Counted from the stretch's first letter, positions 50,661 through 59,492 are shown. The stretch is DNA of 64,000 bases from Actinomycetes bacterium (GCA_023460975.1 JAEWOG010000073.1:24046-88045), one strand, 5' to 3'. Notes: generated from the sequence alone by a model not told the origin. Numbers and translations: made by a program.

Positions 50661-51362
50661 GTGAGCACGAGCGTGAAACTGACCCTGTCCATGGTCGTCG
50701 TGGCGGTTCTGGCCATCATCGGCGCCCTCGCGGCGACCCGCGGCGGCAGCGACGACACCGCTGGCGGGCCGACGGATCGGCCCACGGCGGGCCAGCAGTC
50801 GGAGCCAGGCACCTCGACCGGTGCGCCCAGCACCGGTGGTGCGCCGAGCGACCCGCCGCTGGTACGCGACGACTCACCGCGGCTGTCCGAGGGCTCCGAG
50901 GCGGTCTTCGTGGAGTTCCTCGACTTCGAGTGCCCCTCGTGCGCCGGCGTCTTCGGGGTGCTGGAGGAGATGCGGGCCGAGTACGGCGACCGGATCGGCT
51001 TCGTGGTGCGCTACGTGCCGCTGCACGCCAACTCGATGAACTCGTTCCGTGCGGCCGAGGCTGCGGGCGAGCAGGGGCGTTACGAGGACATGTACGTGAT
51101 GCTGTTCGAGCGTCAGACCCAGTGGGCGGGCGCCGAGGACGACTCCTTCTTCTTCGCCTACGCCGAGGAGCTGGGTTTGGATGCCGAGCAGTTCGAGCGG
51201 GACTTCTCCAGCGACGAGGTGGACCAGCGCATCCAGCAGTCCGTGACCGACGCCAACGAGCTGGGCATCCAGGGCACCCCCACGTTCTTCCTCGATGGCG
51301 AGGAGTTCAGCCCGGAGACGGTCCAGGACCTCGAGAATGCCTTCCGAGACGCAGTCGAGTGA
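50661..51362 (+). CDS. DsbA-family thioredoxin-fold oxidase
   Basis: A 233-residue membrane-anchored DsbA/DsbG-type protein. An N-terminal helix (~6-25) is followed by a Gly/Ser/Thr linker (~28-70) and the thioredoxin domain with active site FECPSCAGVF (CPSC, ~96-99) and cis-Pro loop GTPTFFLDG near 205. It oxidises cysteines of exported proteins. The next gene encodes a VKOR homologue, its natural re-oxidant, and overlaps by 26 bp. GTG start at 50661. Confidence 0.92.
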   Translation: MSTSVKLTLSMVVVAVLAIIGALAATRGGSDDTAGGPTDRPTAGQQSEPGTSTGAPSTGGAPSDPPLVRDDSPRLSEGSEAVFVEFLDFECPSCAGVFGVLEEMRAEYGDRIGFVVRYVPLHANSMNSFRAAEAAGEQGRYEDMYVMLFERQTQWAGAEDDSFFFAYAEELGLDAEQFERDFSSDEVDQRIQQSVTDANELGIQGTPTFFLDGEEFSPETVQDLENAFRDAVE

Positions 51363-51996
51363 CCCGACGGTGACGCAGTCGAGTGAGACAACGGTGACGT
51401 CACCGCGTGACCCCGCCGACCTGAGCGCCCCCTCGCGCGTCGTGTCCTGGTTGCTGGCCTTGGGCGGCCTCATCGGGCTGAGCGCGGCGACCGTACTGCT
51501 CGTGGAACGGATCGAGCTGTTCAAGAACGCCGACTACATCCCCACCTGCAACCTCAACCCGATCCTGTCGTGCGGCTCGGTGATGAACACCGACCAGGCG
51601 GCCGCGTTCTCCATCCCCAACCCGATCATCGGCGTGGCGGGGTTCGCCGCTCTCGCGGCCGTCGGGGTCGCGCTGCTGGCGGGCGCCCGGTTCGCCCGGT
51701 GGTTCTGGGTGCTGGTGCAGGTCGGCGTCACCTTCGGCGTGGGGTTCGTGCACTGGCTGATCTGGCAGTCGCTGTACGAGATCGGCGCCCTGTGCCCGTA
51801 CTGCATGGTGGTGTGGGCCGTGACCATCCCCGTGTTCTGGGTGACCACCCTGCACGTGGTGGGTCTGTTCACCGGACCGCGCGGGTGGTTGGGCAGGCTG
51901 CGGGAGTTCGCGTTGCCGACCGTCGTGGGCTGGTACCTGGTGATCGTGGCACTCATCGCGGTGCGTTTTTGGAGCTACTGGTCGACGCTGGTGTGA
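51337..51996 (+). CDS. Vitamin K epoxide reductase (VKOR) family protein
   Basis: A 219-residue integral membrane VKOR that re-oxidises DsbA-type partners using quinone. It has the loop cysteine pair CNLNPILSCGSVM, the Ser-containing SIPNPIIGVAGF and the active-site CPYC (in IGALCPYCMVVW), on about five helices. The ATG at 51337 lies inside the end of the dsbA gene; a GTG at 51370 is also possible. Its N-terminal tail is coded by a 24-bp tandem duplication (TQSSDPTV, TQSSETTV) that carries the dsbA stop region. Confidence 0.92.
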   Translation: MPSETQSSDPTVTQSSETTVTSPRDPADLSAPSRVVSWLLALGGLIGLSAATVLLVERIELFKNADYIPTCNLNPILSCGSVMNTDQAAAFSIPNPIIGVAGFAALAAVGVALLAGARFARWFWVLVQVGVTFGVGFVHWLIWQSLYEIGALCPYCMVVWAVTIPVFWVTTLHVVGLFTGPRGWLGRLREFALPTVVGWYLVIVALIAVRFWSYWSTLV

Positions 51997-52002
51997 GGCG
52001 AC

Positions 52003-52530
52003 GTGCCACGCTGGGGGATGCATCCGCTCAGCGCCGCAGAGGTCCGCGCCAGTTTTGTGAACTGCTCCAAGGGTGAGGCGTCTCGGATGACGCTTCCCCG
52101 GTTGGAGGCGGTGCGCTGGGACGACCTGGACTTCCTCGGCTGGCGCGATCTCGGCGGGGCCGGGACGGCGTACATGGTCGCGCCCCATCCTGCCGGCGAT
52201 CCGGCTGCGGACGTGGTCGGCATCGTGCTGCGGCTCTCCAAGGACGCGGGTCGCGCAGGGCGCAAGAACATGTGCGCGTTGTGCCTGACGACCCACTCGA
52301 CGTCCGACATGGCCCTCATGGTCGCCCCGCTGGCCGGGGCAGCCGGCCGCAAGGGCAACACGGTCGGCACCTACCTGTGCGCGAACCTCGCCTGCTCGCT
52401 CTACGCGCGCGGCATCAAGCGGCCCGACCGGGCGCAGCCGACCGAGACGTTGGCGACGGAGCAGAAGGTGGCCCGGCTCGTCGACAACCTCGACACCTTC
52501 GTACGCCGCGTCGTGACTCCCCGCGCCTGA
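52003..52530 (+). CDS. FBP-domain (FusB-like, EF-G-binding) protein
   Basis: A 175-residue protein of the FBP/FusB family; FusB in staphylococci binds EF-G and frees it from fusidic acid. Landmarks: AAEVRASFVNCSKGEASRM (~10-28), and a treble-clef zinc site with MCALCLTTH (~96-104) and YLCANLACSLYARG (~134-147). The GTG at 52003 has GAGG four bases upstream; the ATG at 52018 has none usable. Actinobacterial homologues probably act on ribosome or EF-G recycling; resistance is not implied. Confidence 0.85.
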   Translation: MPRWGMHPLSAAEVRASFVNCSKGEASRMTLPRLEAVRWDDLDFLGWRDLGGAGTAYMVAPHPAGDPAADVVGIVLRLSKDAGRAGRKNMCALCLTTHSTSDMALMVAPLAGAAGRKGNTVGTYLCANLACSLYARGIKRPDRAQPTETLATEQKVARLVDNLDTFVRRVVTPRA

Positions 52531-52630
52531 CCCGCCGCACCTGACGCGCCGTACCTGACCCGCTGCCCCTGACCCGCCCGACCTGCCCCACCCCGTGGCA
52601 AGGTGGACGGGTCAACTCGGGGGAGGAAGC

Positions 52631-53362
52631 ATGGACACATCGGTGCCGGACGGGAGCGTGCTGGCGGTCTTCGCCCATCCCGACGACGAGTCGTTGTCGG
52701 CGGGCGGACTGCTCGCCGCGGCGGCCGAGCGCGGGGCACGTACAGGGGTGCTGACTCCCACGTGGGCGGCCGTCAGTCACCGCGCCGACGAACTCGCTGC
52801 AGCCGCGAAGGCGCTGGGAGCCCAAGAGGTACATCTGCTCGGGTGGGCCGACTCCCGGGTGCCCGACTCCGCGCCCGGCCGACCCCGCTGGTGCGACGTC
52901 AGCGTCGCCGAGGCCGTGGGCGCGGTGGTCGCGCACCTGCGGGAGTTCCGCCCGGACGTGGTGGTGACGCACGACGCGTACGGCGGCGCCACGGGTCACG
53001 AGGACCACGTGCAGACGCACCGCATCACCGCGCTGGCCGTGGAGGCCGCGGGGCTGGCTGACTCGTACCCCGACGCCGGAGCGCCGTGGCACGTACGCGA
53101 GGTGTGGCTGTCGACCCACCCCGACTCGACGCGGGAGGACCTGGGTGCCTTGTTCGATCGCCGGCCGGTCTTCACGCTGCCCGATGACGCGACCACACAC
53201 AGGCTCGACGTGACGCCGTGGCTCGACGCGAAGGTCGAGGCCGTGCTCGCGCACACCTCGGAAGTGGAGCGCGGCTCTCTGCCCGCGGTGGTCGCGAGGA
53301 TGTCCGCGACCGAGCGTGCCCAGTTGCTCGGCACCGAGTGGTACGTGGCGCGCTCCGGCTAG
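52631..53362 (+). CDS. PIG-L/LmbE-family deacetylase
   Basis: A 243-residue zinc-dependent N-deacetylase. The signature FAHPDDESLSAGG (~14-26) supplies His and Asp ligands and DAYGGATGHEDHVQTHR (~121-137) the remaining zinc His. The family includes MshB (mycothiol), Mca and GlcNAc-PI deacetylases. The sequence lacks further mycothiol-pathway context, so the exact substrate is open. GGGAGGAAGC directly precedes the ATG. Confidence 0.9.
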   Translation: MDTSVPDGSVLAVFAHPDDESLSAGGLLAAAAERGARTGVLTPTWAAVSHRADELAAAAKALGAQEVHLLGWADSRVPDSAPGRPRWCDVSVAEAVGAVVAHLREFRPDVVVTHDAYGGATGHEDHVQTHRITALAVEAAGLADSYPDAGAPWHVREVWLSTHPDSTREDLGALFDRRPVFTLPDDATTHRLDVTPWLDAKVEAVLAHTSEVERGSLPAVVARMSATERAQLLGTEWYVARSG

Positions 53363-53384
53363 GACGTGCGGGAGCGCTCCACGC

Positions 53385-53600
53385 TCACCACTTCAGTTCG
53401 ATCTCCAGCTCGTTCTCCTCGCCGAGCTCGACCTCGACCGAGAGCTCCACCTGGTCGGGGACGGCCACGGTGATCCGCTTGCCGTGGCTGAGGAACTCGA
53501 CCTCGTTGTGGCGCGACAGCGCGTCGGCGAGCTCGCGCAGCTTGGCGGCCGCCTCCTCGCGGCGCAGCGTGCGGGTCTCGTCCAGTTCGAACAGGTCCAT
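53385..53600 (-). CDS. Amphi-Trp domain protein
   Basis: A 71-residue protein consisting solely of an amphi-Trp domain: MDLFELDETRTLRREEAAAKL, the HNEVEFLSHGKRITVAVPDQ core, and an acidic end ELGEENELEIELKW with the terminal Trp that names the family. Found in archaea and bacteria without known function. Single gene, convergent with the PIG-L gene 22 bp away. Length matches the family. Confidence 0.88.
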   Translation of the reverse strand: MDLFELDETRTLRREEAAAKLRELADALSRHNEVEFLSHGKRITVAVPDQVELSVEVELGEENELEIELKW

Positions 53601-53663
53601 CGTTCCTCCAAGCGTCGGATATGCCTTGGTGTGAACCTATCGGCACCGTGGTCGCCCGGGAGG

Positions 53664-53900
53664 TCAGTCTTCGGGAAGCTCGGCGAAGGCCTGCTTCATG
53701 TCGCGGTACCAGCCCAGCGACTTCTTGGGGTGACGCCAGCGGCCCTTCATCTCGTTGCGGGCCGGCTGGTGGACGGCGTCGCCCGCCTTCTCGGCCTCCT
53801 TGAGGTGCTTGTCCTGGGCGTTGATGACGTCGTCGTGGGTCTCACCGCGGTGGGGCATGTCGCACGGGCCACCGAGCTGGCGGCAGGTCATGGTCTTCAT
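53664..53900 (-). CDS. DUF1059-like small protein
   Basis: A 78-residue protein: MKTMTCRQLGGPCDMPHRGE, then DDVINAQDKHLKEAEKAGD, and a basic C-terminus MKGRWRHPKKSLGWYRDMK. The N-terminal Cys-x(7)-Cys and following helix match DUF1059; the C-terminal part is seen in an actinobacterial variant of the domain. Function unknown. It lies 64 bp downstream of the ECF41 sigma gene on the same strand, and may be its target or partner. ATG at 53900 with GGAGACACC upstream. Confidence 0.82.
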   Translation of the reverse strand: MKTMTCRQLGGPCDMPHRGETHDDVINAQDKHLKEAEKAGDAVHQPARNEMKGRWRHPKKSLGWYRDMKQAFAELPED

Positions 53901-53964
53901 GGTGTCTCCTGTGTTCGTGAGGGGTTCTGTGAGGGTGACGCACCGCGAGTCGCGGATGTGACCG

Positions 53965-54819
53965 TCAGCGCGACTCGGCGTCGCGCCGGCGTACGACCTG
54001 CGCCAGGGTGGCGGGGTCGGCGCGGAAGGTGATCTGGTGGACCCGACCGCCCGCGAGGGTGAAGTCGAAGAGCACCTTCGCCTCCCCCTGGTGGAACCAT
54101 GCGGAGCCCGGACGCTCGCCCACGTAGACGGGCAGCGCCGCGTGGGCGGAGCCGTTGAAGAAGGCCGCGATCTCGTCGCGCCCCACGATCGCCGAGGGCG
54201 TGCCGGAGGCCACGGCGGCAGCGTCGGCGCGGACGACGGCGTCCGGCGCGAGGAGTTCGAGCAGCCTCGCGAAGTCACCCTCACGCGCCGCCGCCATGAA
54301 GGCGTCCACGACCTGCCAGTCGGCCAGCGCGTCCTCGGGCGCCGGCTGGGTGACCTTGGCCCGTGCGCGCGAGGCGAGCTTGCGGGCCGCGACCGGGGTC
54401 GTGTCCAGCACTGCCGCGACGGTGGCGAACTCGAAGCCGAAGGTGTCGTGCAACACGAACGCCACGCGCTCTGCGGGGGTCAGGCGGTCGAGCACGACCT
54501 GGAGAGCGACGCCCACGGTGTCGGCGAGCGCGACGGCGTCCCCCGGGTCCTCGGCGCCGGCCGCCACGAACGCGTCCGTCTCGTACGCGCTGAGGTCCTC
54601 GACGGGCAGCGGCGTCCGGGCGCGCAGGCGGTCCAGACACAGCCGGGTCGTGACGGTGGTGAGCCACGCGGGGAGGCTGTCGATCTCGGCGTCGGTGCGC
54701 TCGAGGCGCAGCCACGCCTGCTGGACCACGTCCTCAGCCTCGGCGTGATCGCCGAGCACGCGGGATGCCAGACCCACCAGCCTGGCTCGCTCGGCCTCGA
54801 AGGCCTCCGTACGGTCCAT
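53965..54819 (-). CDS. ECF41-type sigma factor with C-terminal SnoaL domain
   Basis: A 284-residue extracytoplasmic-function sigma factor. Region 2 is at the N-terminus (RLVGLASRVLGDHAEAEDVVQQAWLRL, split), region 4 at ~108-160 (LDRLTPAERVAFVLHDTFGFEFATVAAVLDTTPVAARKLASRAR, split), and residues ~170-284 form a SnoaL-like domain (MAAAREGDFARLLELLAPDAV). In the ECF41 group this fused domain controls activity without a separate anti-sigma factor. Group members usually drive their own gene and a neighbouring oxidoreductase or small gene; the DUF1059-like gene is the nearest candidate. Confidence 0.92.
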   Translation of the reverse strand: MDRTEAFEAERARLVGLASRVLGDHAEAEDVVQQAWLRLERTDAEIDSLPAWLTTVTTRLCLDRLRARTPLPVEDLSAYETDAFVAAGAEDPGDAVALADTVGVALQVVLDRLTPAERVAFVLHDTFGFEFATVAAVLDTTPVAARKLASRARAKVTQPAPEDALADWQVVDAFMAAAREGDFARLLELLAPDAVVRADAAAVASGTPSAIVGRDEIAAFFNGSAHAALPVYVGERPGSAWFHQGEAKVLFDFTLAGGRVHQITFRADPATLAQVVRRRDAESR

Positions 54820-54988
54820 GACTCCACCTTTCCATGCGTCTGTGTCACTTCCCTGACGTCTGGCGGGAACGCGATGTGACCACCCCCGGGGACCTTTCTC
54901 CAGGTTTGCCCGGGGCGCGAGGGGGCAGAACCTTCACGGGCTCGGAGCGTGCCTGTGGGTTCAGGCAGACAATGACGAAGGAGTGGGC

Positions 54989-55324
54989 GTGGGACGAGAG
55001 CAAGACATGGGGGGCAGCCTTGAGGAAATCGAGAAGGCAGGGTTGACGGAGCTACCCCCCATCGCGAGCAGTTTCAGAGCCGCGAGCACAGCATTGTCGG
55101 GGATTCGCACGAGCAGCATGTTCGTGACGGGCGGTCCGTTCGGCTCGAACTCTCCCGCGGATGCCTTCGGCTCGTTCCTCGACGCCATGACCGCGACCAC
55201 GCGGCGGTCGGGCAACGTGCTCGATGACGTCGCCGAGGCGCTCGTGACCACGGCCCGCGACTTCGCGCGCACCGACGCCGACATCCGTGCGGCCTTCGAG
55301 GCGGCGGGAGGGACTCTCCCGTGA
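54989..55324 (+). CDS. Small type VII secretion substrate-like protein (EspC/WXG100-like)
   Basis: A 111-residue helical protein that opens a four-gene operon. Helix-turn-helix layout: LEEIEKAGLTELPPIASSFRA then, after a Gly/Ser loop, DAFGSFLDAMTATTRRSGNVLDDVAEALVTTARDFARTD (split), ending AAFEAAGG. This is the size and pattern of EspC/WXG100 partners, though no WxG is present. GTG at 54989 has GAAGGAG five bases upstream; earlier codons do not. Coupled to the next gene by GTGA. Confidence 0.72.
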   Translation: MGREQDMGGSLEEIEKAGLTELPPIASSFRAASTALSGIRTSSMFVTGGPFGSNSPADAFGSFLDAMTATTRRSGNVLDDVAEALVTTARDFARTDADIRAAFEAAGGTLP

Positions 55325-56208
55325 CCTCGTGCTTCGACATCGGTTGCCAGGTGGGCGCCAAGGCATCTGAGTTGATCGACGGAACGCCGCCCGGCTACGT
55401 CACCATCGGCGGCACCTACGCCGACATCGGGCCTTCCTTCAGCCACTACGACGACCTCCCCACGGGTGAGCTGACCAACAGCTACGCGTCGTTCTCCACG
55501 GCACTCAACAATCTCGCCGTCGCCGGACAGGGAGGAGCGTCGTTCCTCGAGGATTCGGTCTCGATCAAGCCAAACACCGCCTTCGCCAACATGACCCGCA
55601 TCAACCCCGACGTCATGGAGTGGACCGGGCACGCGGCGACAGACTTCAACGACAACTACAACGCCCAACTTCCCTACGTCGCGGACTCGAACTTCGCCGG
55701 CATCGCGGCGCTCACCGCTGCCATCGAGGCACAGAAGGAGCTGTACGAGACGGCGCACGCGTCCATCCTGGACATCGGGCAGAAGACCCTCTCCGCGCTC
55801 GAGGCGGCGGACGGTCGCGGCGGCGCTTCCGGCACATTCGCCCTCACAGTCCTCGCTGCCGTCGGGACCGTGGCGGTCACCGTGCTCACCGCCGGGACCG
55901 GTGGAGTCTTGATCACCATCGCGGTGGCGTCGGGTGTCGCCAGCGTTGGCGCAGCGGCGACGTCCATGGACTTCGGCGGCGAGTCACCCGAGGCAATCAT
56001 GAGTGACTTCTACAAGGCAGTCGGCCGGGTCGAGGAACACGTGCAGAAGCGCCAACTCGAGATCAAGACGGGCCTGAGGGAATACGCAGCCGAGGTGAAC
56101 AAGGAACTGGCACGGACCAGCTTCGGTGAGAGCGAGTACCCGAGGTTCCGCTTCAAGCCGACCGGGTTCGCCAACGGGCCCGGCGGGTTGGGGGGCTACG
56201 ACGGATGA
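55321..56208 (+). CDS. WXG-motif protein, putative type VII secretion effector or partner
   Basis: A 295-residue protein of no named family. Around residue 101 it has EWTGHAATDFNDNY, the W-x-G turn and following helix of WXG100 proteins, flanked by long helices (~52-70, ~125-162). A hydrophobic Gly/Ala-rich segment (171-215) could insert in a membrane, as in large WXG effectors. A final helical part (~225-275) ends in a Gly-rich tail. GTG start. No immunity protein or EccC/EccD gene is in the window. Confidence 0.68.
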   Translation: MTSCFDIGCQVGAKASELIDGTPPGYVTIGGTYADIGPSFSHYDDLPTGELTNSYASFSTALNNLAVAGQGGASFLEDSVSIKPNTAFANMTRINPDVMEWTGHAATDFNDNYNAQLPYVADSNFAGIAALTAAIEAQKELYETAHASILDIGQKTLSALEAADGRGGASGTFALTVLAAVGTVAVTVLTAGTGGVLITIAVASGVASVGAAATSMDFGGESPEAIMSDFYKAVGRVEEHVQKRQLEIKTGLREYAAEVNKELARTSFGESEYPRFRFKPTGFANGPGGLGGYDG

Positions 56209-56744
56209 GCGACTCACTGCTGCGGTACGTGCCGCAAGCCGAAGGCCACGTCAGCCCGTTCGGGCAGGCGGTTGACGCCATGCACGTGTCCGTCACGTCC
56301 TCTGACGGCAACCTGTACGCCGAGATGAACGGGTGGTACGCCGTCCGCGTCTCCATCGCGCCCGGTCACGCTGAGCGCCAGAACTCCGAGGAACTCGAGG
56401 CAGCTCTGACCCGCCTGGCCCGGCTCCTCTTCGTGGAGCGCACCCGGGAGTACTACCGGCTCATGGAGGTGCACCTGCAACCCAACCCGCTGTCCCTGCG
56501 CAGGCTCCGCGACCATCTTGAGACGAGTGTCCAGGACGCTCCGGTGAGCGGCACGGCAGCAGGTGGTCAAGTCGAGGTCGCGTCCGTGGGGATGCGGCAC
56601 TTCGTGGTCACGCTGGCTCCCGGAGTCGGAGCGTCGCTGGGCAGCGAGGGGCTCTCCTCAGCCGTGACCACTGCCGCCAATGCGATGGTGGCAGAGTGGC
56701 TCGTCGTGCTGGCGAAGTACAAGCAGGAGCGCTGGGAGAGATGA
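56205..56744 (+). CDS. Unknown protein in the type VII-like operon
   Basis: A 179-residue soluble protein (MSDSLLRYVPQAEGHVSP..) with an alternating strand/helix pattern and a central YAEMNGWYAVRVSIAPGHAE sheet, no signal peptide and no helix crossing a membrane. A chaperone role for the WXG protein, as EspG has for PE/PPE proteins, would fit its place (ATGA overlaps on both sides), but no similarity was recognised and that is a guess. Confidence 0.65.
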   Translation: MSDSLLRYVPQAEGHVSPFGQAVDAMHVSVTSSDGNLYAEMNGWYAVRVSIAPGHAERQNSEELEAALTRLARLLFVERTREYYRLMEVHLQPNPLSLRRLRDHLETSVQDAPVSGTAAGGQVEVASVGMRHFVVTLAPGVGASLGSEGLSSAVTTAANAMVAEWLVVLAKYKQERWER

Positions 56745-57685
56745 GGCGACTGGTCGCACTCGTCGCCGCTGGGCTCTTCGGCCTCAGCGGGTGCGGCGAC
56801 GACGCCACGGGCGCCTCTGCCCCCGGCGACATCGTGCAAGGCCGTACGGGAGACGTGGTCGGGGACGAGCTCACGATCCAGCTGCCGACCGGCCAGGTGC
56901 AGGTCGACATCGGGGCGCCGCAGGACAGGGTGACGGCCCAGGAGGCTGCCGATGCCACCCAGCGCCCCGCGGGCGAGGGGACGGACTGGGTGGCCGTCGA
57001 CTGGGAGTTCTCCCCGGGCGCCGGGCTCGAGTCCCTGCAGCGCGCGCTCATGGACGACCCCCAGGCGCGGGCGCAGGTGCACCTGGTCGTCGACTCGGAG
57101 CAGTACGACCTCGGTGCCGTCGCCTCCGGGACGGCCGTGCCGGCGGACGTACGCACGACCGGGATCATCTACGTCGCCGTCCCGCACGGCGCACAGGTGA
57201 GCGCCGTGGTCGACTTCGCCGGACGCGAACTCGCGGAGGGTTCGATGCTCCTCGACGCGGCAGTGTCGGGCGAGTGCACGGACGCTCGGGCTCGTACGAC
57301 CACCGCGCGCGCGGCGACGGCGGACGCACGGTGCGTGTGGACCGAGCAGCGCGTGCCGTACCTGCCCGACCGCGGATGGTCCGACACCTCGGGCTGGTCG
57401 GTGCTGCGCGTGGAGACCCGCATCGACTCGTTCACTCTCGGGGCGACCGAGTACGTGACCGAGGCCTTCCTCGACGCCACCACATCCGTGCCGGGTGCCG
57501 ACACCACGGTGGTCGACGAGCGCCTCACATCCCTGGTCACCCACTCGGTGAGCGAGGCCGGGCTCGGTGAGGTTCGGATGGTCAGGTCCCTCACCGGCGT
57601 ACGCACTGTCGGGCCAGGGCCGGAGGACGCGAGGCTCGTCTGGAGCGCGCGCGTCGGGGCGCCCATCGGCGCGGCCACCGACTGA
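56741..57685 (+). CDS. Lipoprotein of the type VII-like operon
   Basis: A 314-residue predicted lipoprotein: signal MRRLVALVAAGLFGLSGC with lipidated Cys18, then an Asp/Gly-rich outer region with two further cysteines (SGECTDARA, DARCVWTEQ) that probably pair. Similar lipoproteins occur at the end of actinobacterial operons with WXG genes. No enzymatic motif. GCTGGGAGAG precedes the ATG, which overlaps the previous stop. Confidence 0.75.
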   Translation: MRRLVALVAAGLFGLSGCGDDATGASAPGDIVQGRTGDVVGDELTIQLPTGQVQVDIGAPQDRVTAQEAADATQRPAGEGTDWVAVDWEFSPGAGLESLQRALMDDPQARAQVHLVVDSEQYDLGAVASGTAVPADVRTTGIIYVAVPHGAQVSAVVDFAGRELAEGSMLLDAAVSGECTDARARTTTARAATADARCVWTEQRVPYLPDRGWSDTSGWSVLRVETRIDSFTLGATEYVTEAFLDATTSVPGADTTVVDERLTSLVTHSVSEAGLGEVRMVRSLTGVRTVGPGPEDARLVWSARVGAPIGAATD

Positions 57686-57798
57686 GTCAGGGCGCCGGAT
57701 CGCCGCTGACGGGACCCGCCGGGCTGGGCGTACCCCGGCTGTCGGTCTACGCTCAGTGGACGTGATGCAGGTCACTCCCCGGTTCAGGAGGTCGCACG

Positions 57799-59361
57799 AT
57801 GACGTCGGCACAGGACACTGAGAAGGCCACCAGAGGCGCCTTCTCCTCCCGGAAGGTCTTCATCCTCGCGGCCATCGGCTCCGCCGTCGGCCTGGGCAAC
57901 ATCTGGCGTTTCCCGTACGTGGCGTACGAGAACGGCGGCGGTGCGTTCGTGATCCCGTACCTCGTCGCGCTGCTGTGCGCCGGGATCCCGTTCCTCTTCC
58001 TCGACTACGCGCTCGGTCACCGTCACCGCGGCTCGGCGCCGCTGTCGTTCGCGCGGCTGAGCCGCCCGGCCGAGGCGTTGGGCTGGTGGCAGGTGGGGAT
58101 CTGCTTCCTCATCGCCGTCTACTACGCGGCCGTGATCGCGTGGGCGGTGCGCTACACGTTCTTCTCGATCGACAAGTCGTGGGGCGACGACCCGGCCGGC
58201 TTCTTCTTCGGCGACTTCCTCAAGGCGGGCGATCCCGGCGTCGACTCCACTGTCGTCGCGGGCATCCTCATCCCGCTGGCGATCGTGTGGCTGGTAGTCA
58301 TCGCCATCATGGTGGCGGGCGTGCAGAAGGGCGTGGGCGCGACGTCGGTCATCTTCATCCCGATCCTCATCCTCGCCTTCGGGATCCTCGTGGTGCGCTC
58401 GCTGTTCCTCGACGGCGCTGGCACCGGCTTGGAGGCCCTGTTCACACCCAACTGGGATGCGCTCACGCACGCCGGGGTGTGGGCGGCTGCCTTCGGACAG
58501 ATCTTCTTCTCGCTGTCGATCGGCTTCGGCATCATGATCACCTACTCCTCCTACGTCGACCGCGACACCGACATGACGGGCTCGGGGCTCGTGGTGGGCT
58601 TCGCCAACTCCAGCTTCGAACTGCTCGCTGGCATCGGCGTCTTCGCGGCGCTGGGCTTCATGGCGCAGGCCAGCGGGGTCGAGGTCTCCGAGGTGGCCTC
58701 CGACGGGATCGGGTTGGCGTTCATCGCGTTCCCTGCCATCATCAGCGAAGCCCCCGGCGGCGCCCTGATCGGCGTCCTCTTCTTCGCCTCCCTCGTCATC
58801 GCGGGCATCACCTCGCTGGTCTCGGTGATCGAGGTCGTGATCTCCGCCGTGCGCGACAAGTTCGCGATGAGCCGTACGGGTGCCGCCCTGGCGGTCAGCG
58901 TGCCCGCCGCCATCCTGAGCCTCGCGCTGTTCTCGACCACGAGCGGCATCTACGTCCTCGACATCGTCGACCACTTCATCAACCAGTTCGGGATCCTGCT
59001 GGTCGCGGTGATCTCGATGATCGTGGTCGGGTGGGGCGTCCGAGCACTCCCCGCTCTGGCGGCCCACCTCAACCTGACCGGGTCGGTACATCTGGGGTTG
59101 TGGTGGCGGGTCCTGATCGGGGCGATCGCCCCGGCGGCGCTGATCTACATCCTCGCCCAGGCCTTCTGGACCGACATCGAGACACCGTACGAGGGCTACC
59201 CGACGTGGATGCTGGCCTGCTTCGGCTGGGGGGCGGCGGTCCTGGTGATGCTGCTGGGCTACCTGATGGCGCCGGTGCGCTGGCGCGGCGGGGATGCTGC
59301 GACGGGAGATCCGGCACCCGTCGCCGATGCGGAGGAGAGCACGGAAGGAGCAGACCGATGA
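57799..59361 (+). CDS. Sodium-dependent neurotransmitter:sodium symporter (NSS) family transporter
   Basis: A 520-residue, 12-helix NSS transporter (LeuT fold). The helix 1 motif AAIGSAVGLGNIWRFPYVAYENGGGAF (split; ~29-55) holds the Na+ sites, and helix 6 contains FFSLSIGFGIMITYSSYV with the unwound Gly. These take up amino acids with Na+. The next gene encodes the small MetS subunit, so the pair corresponds to MetPS of Corynebacterium (methionine and alanine uptake). CAGGAGG precedes the ATG. Overlaps metS by four bases. Confidence 0.92.
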   Translation: MTSAQDTEKATRGAFSSRKVFILAAIGSAVGLGNIWRFPYVAYENGGGAFVIPYLVALLCAGIPFLFLDYALGHRHRGSAPLSFARLSRPAEALGWWQVGICFLIAVYYAAVIAWAVRYTFFSIDKSWGDDPAGFFFGDFLKAGDPGVDSTVVAGILIPLAIVWLVVIAIMVAGVQKGVGATSVIFIPILILAFGILVVRSLFLDGAGTGLEALFTPNWDALTHAGVWAAAFGQIFFSLSIGFGIMITYSSYVDRDTDMTGSGLVVGFANSSFELLAGIGVFAALGFMAQASGVEVSEVASDGIGLAFIAFPAIISEAPGGALIGVLFFASLVIAGITSLVSVIEVVISAVRDKFAMSRTGAALAVSVPAAILSLALFSTTSGIYVLDIVDHFINQFGILLVAVISMIVVGWGVRALPALAAHLNLTGSVHLGLWWRVLIGAIAPAALIYILAQAFWTDIETPYEGYPTWMLACFGWGAAVLVMLLGYLMAPVRWRGGDAATGDPAPVADAEESTEGADR

Positions 59362-59492
59362 GCATGGCGGCGATCGTGATGATGGTGGTGGCGATGGTCA
59401 TCATCTGGGGCGGCCTGCTGGTCGCAGTCCTCAACCTGAACCGGGGCCGTACGGACCTGCCCGACGTCGACGAGGTGCACCGCGACCTGTAG
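59358..59492 (+). CDS. metS: MetS-like small subunit of the NSS transporter
   Basis: A 44-residue membrane microprotein: one helix (AAIVMMVVAMVIIWGGLLVAVLNL in parts, ~4-26), then a polar tail NRGRTDLPDVDEVHRDL. Length, topology and position directly after an NSS transporter match MetS, which in Corynebacterium glutamicum is needed for MetP function. Start at 59358 has GGAAGGAG and overlaps the transporter stop as ATGA. Confidence 0.88.
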   Translation: MSMAAIVMMVVAMVIIWGGLLVAVLNLNRGRTDLPDVDEVHRDL

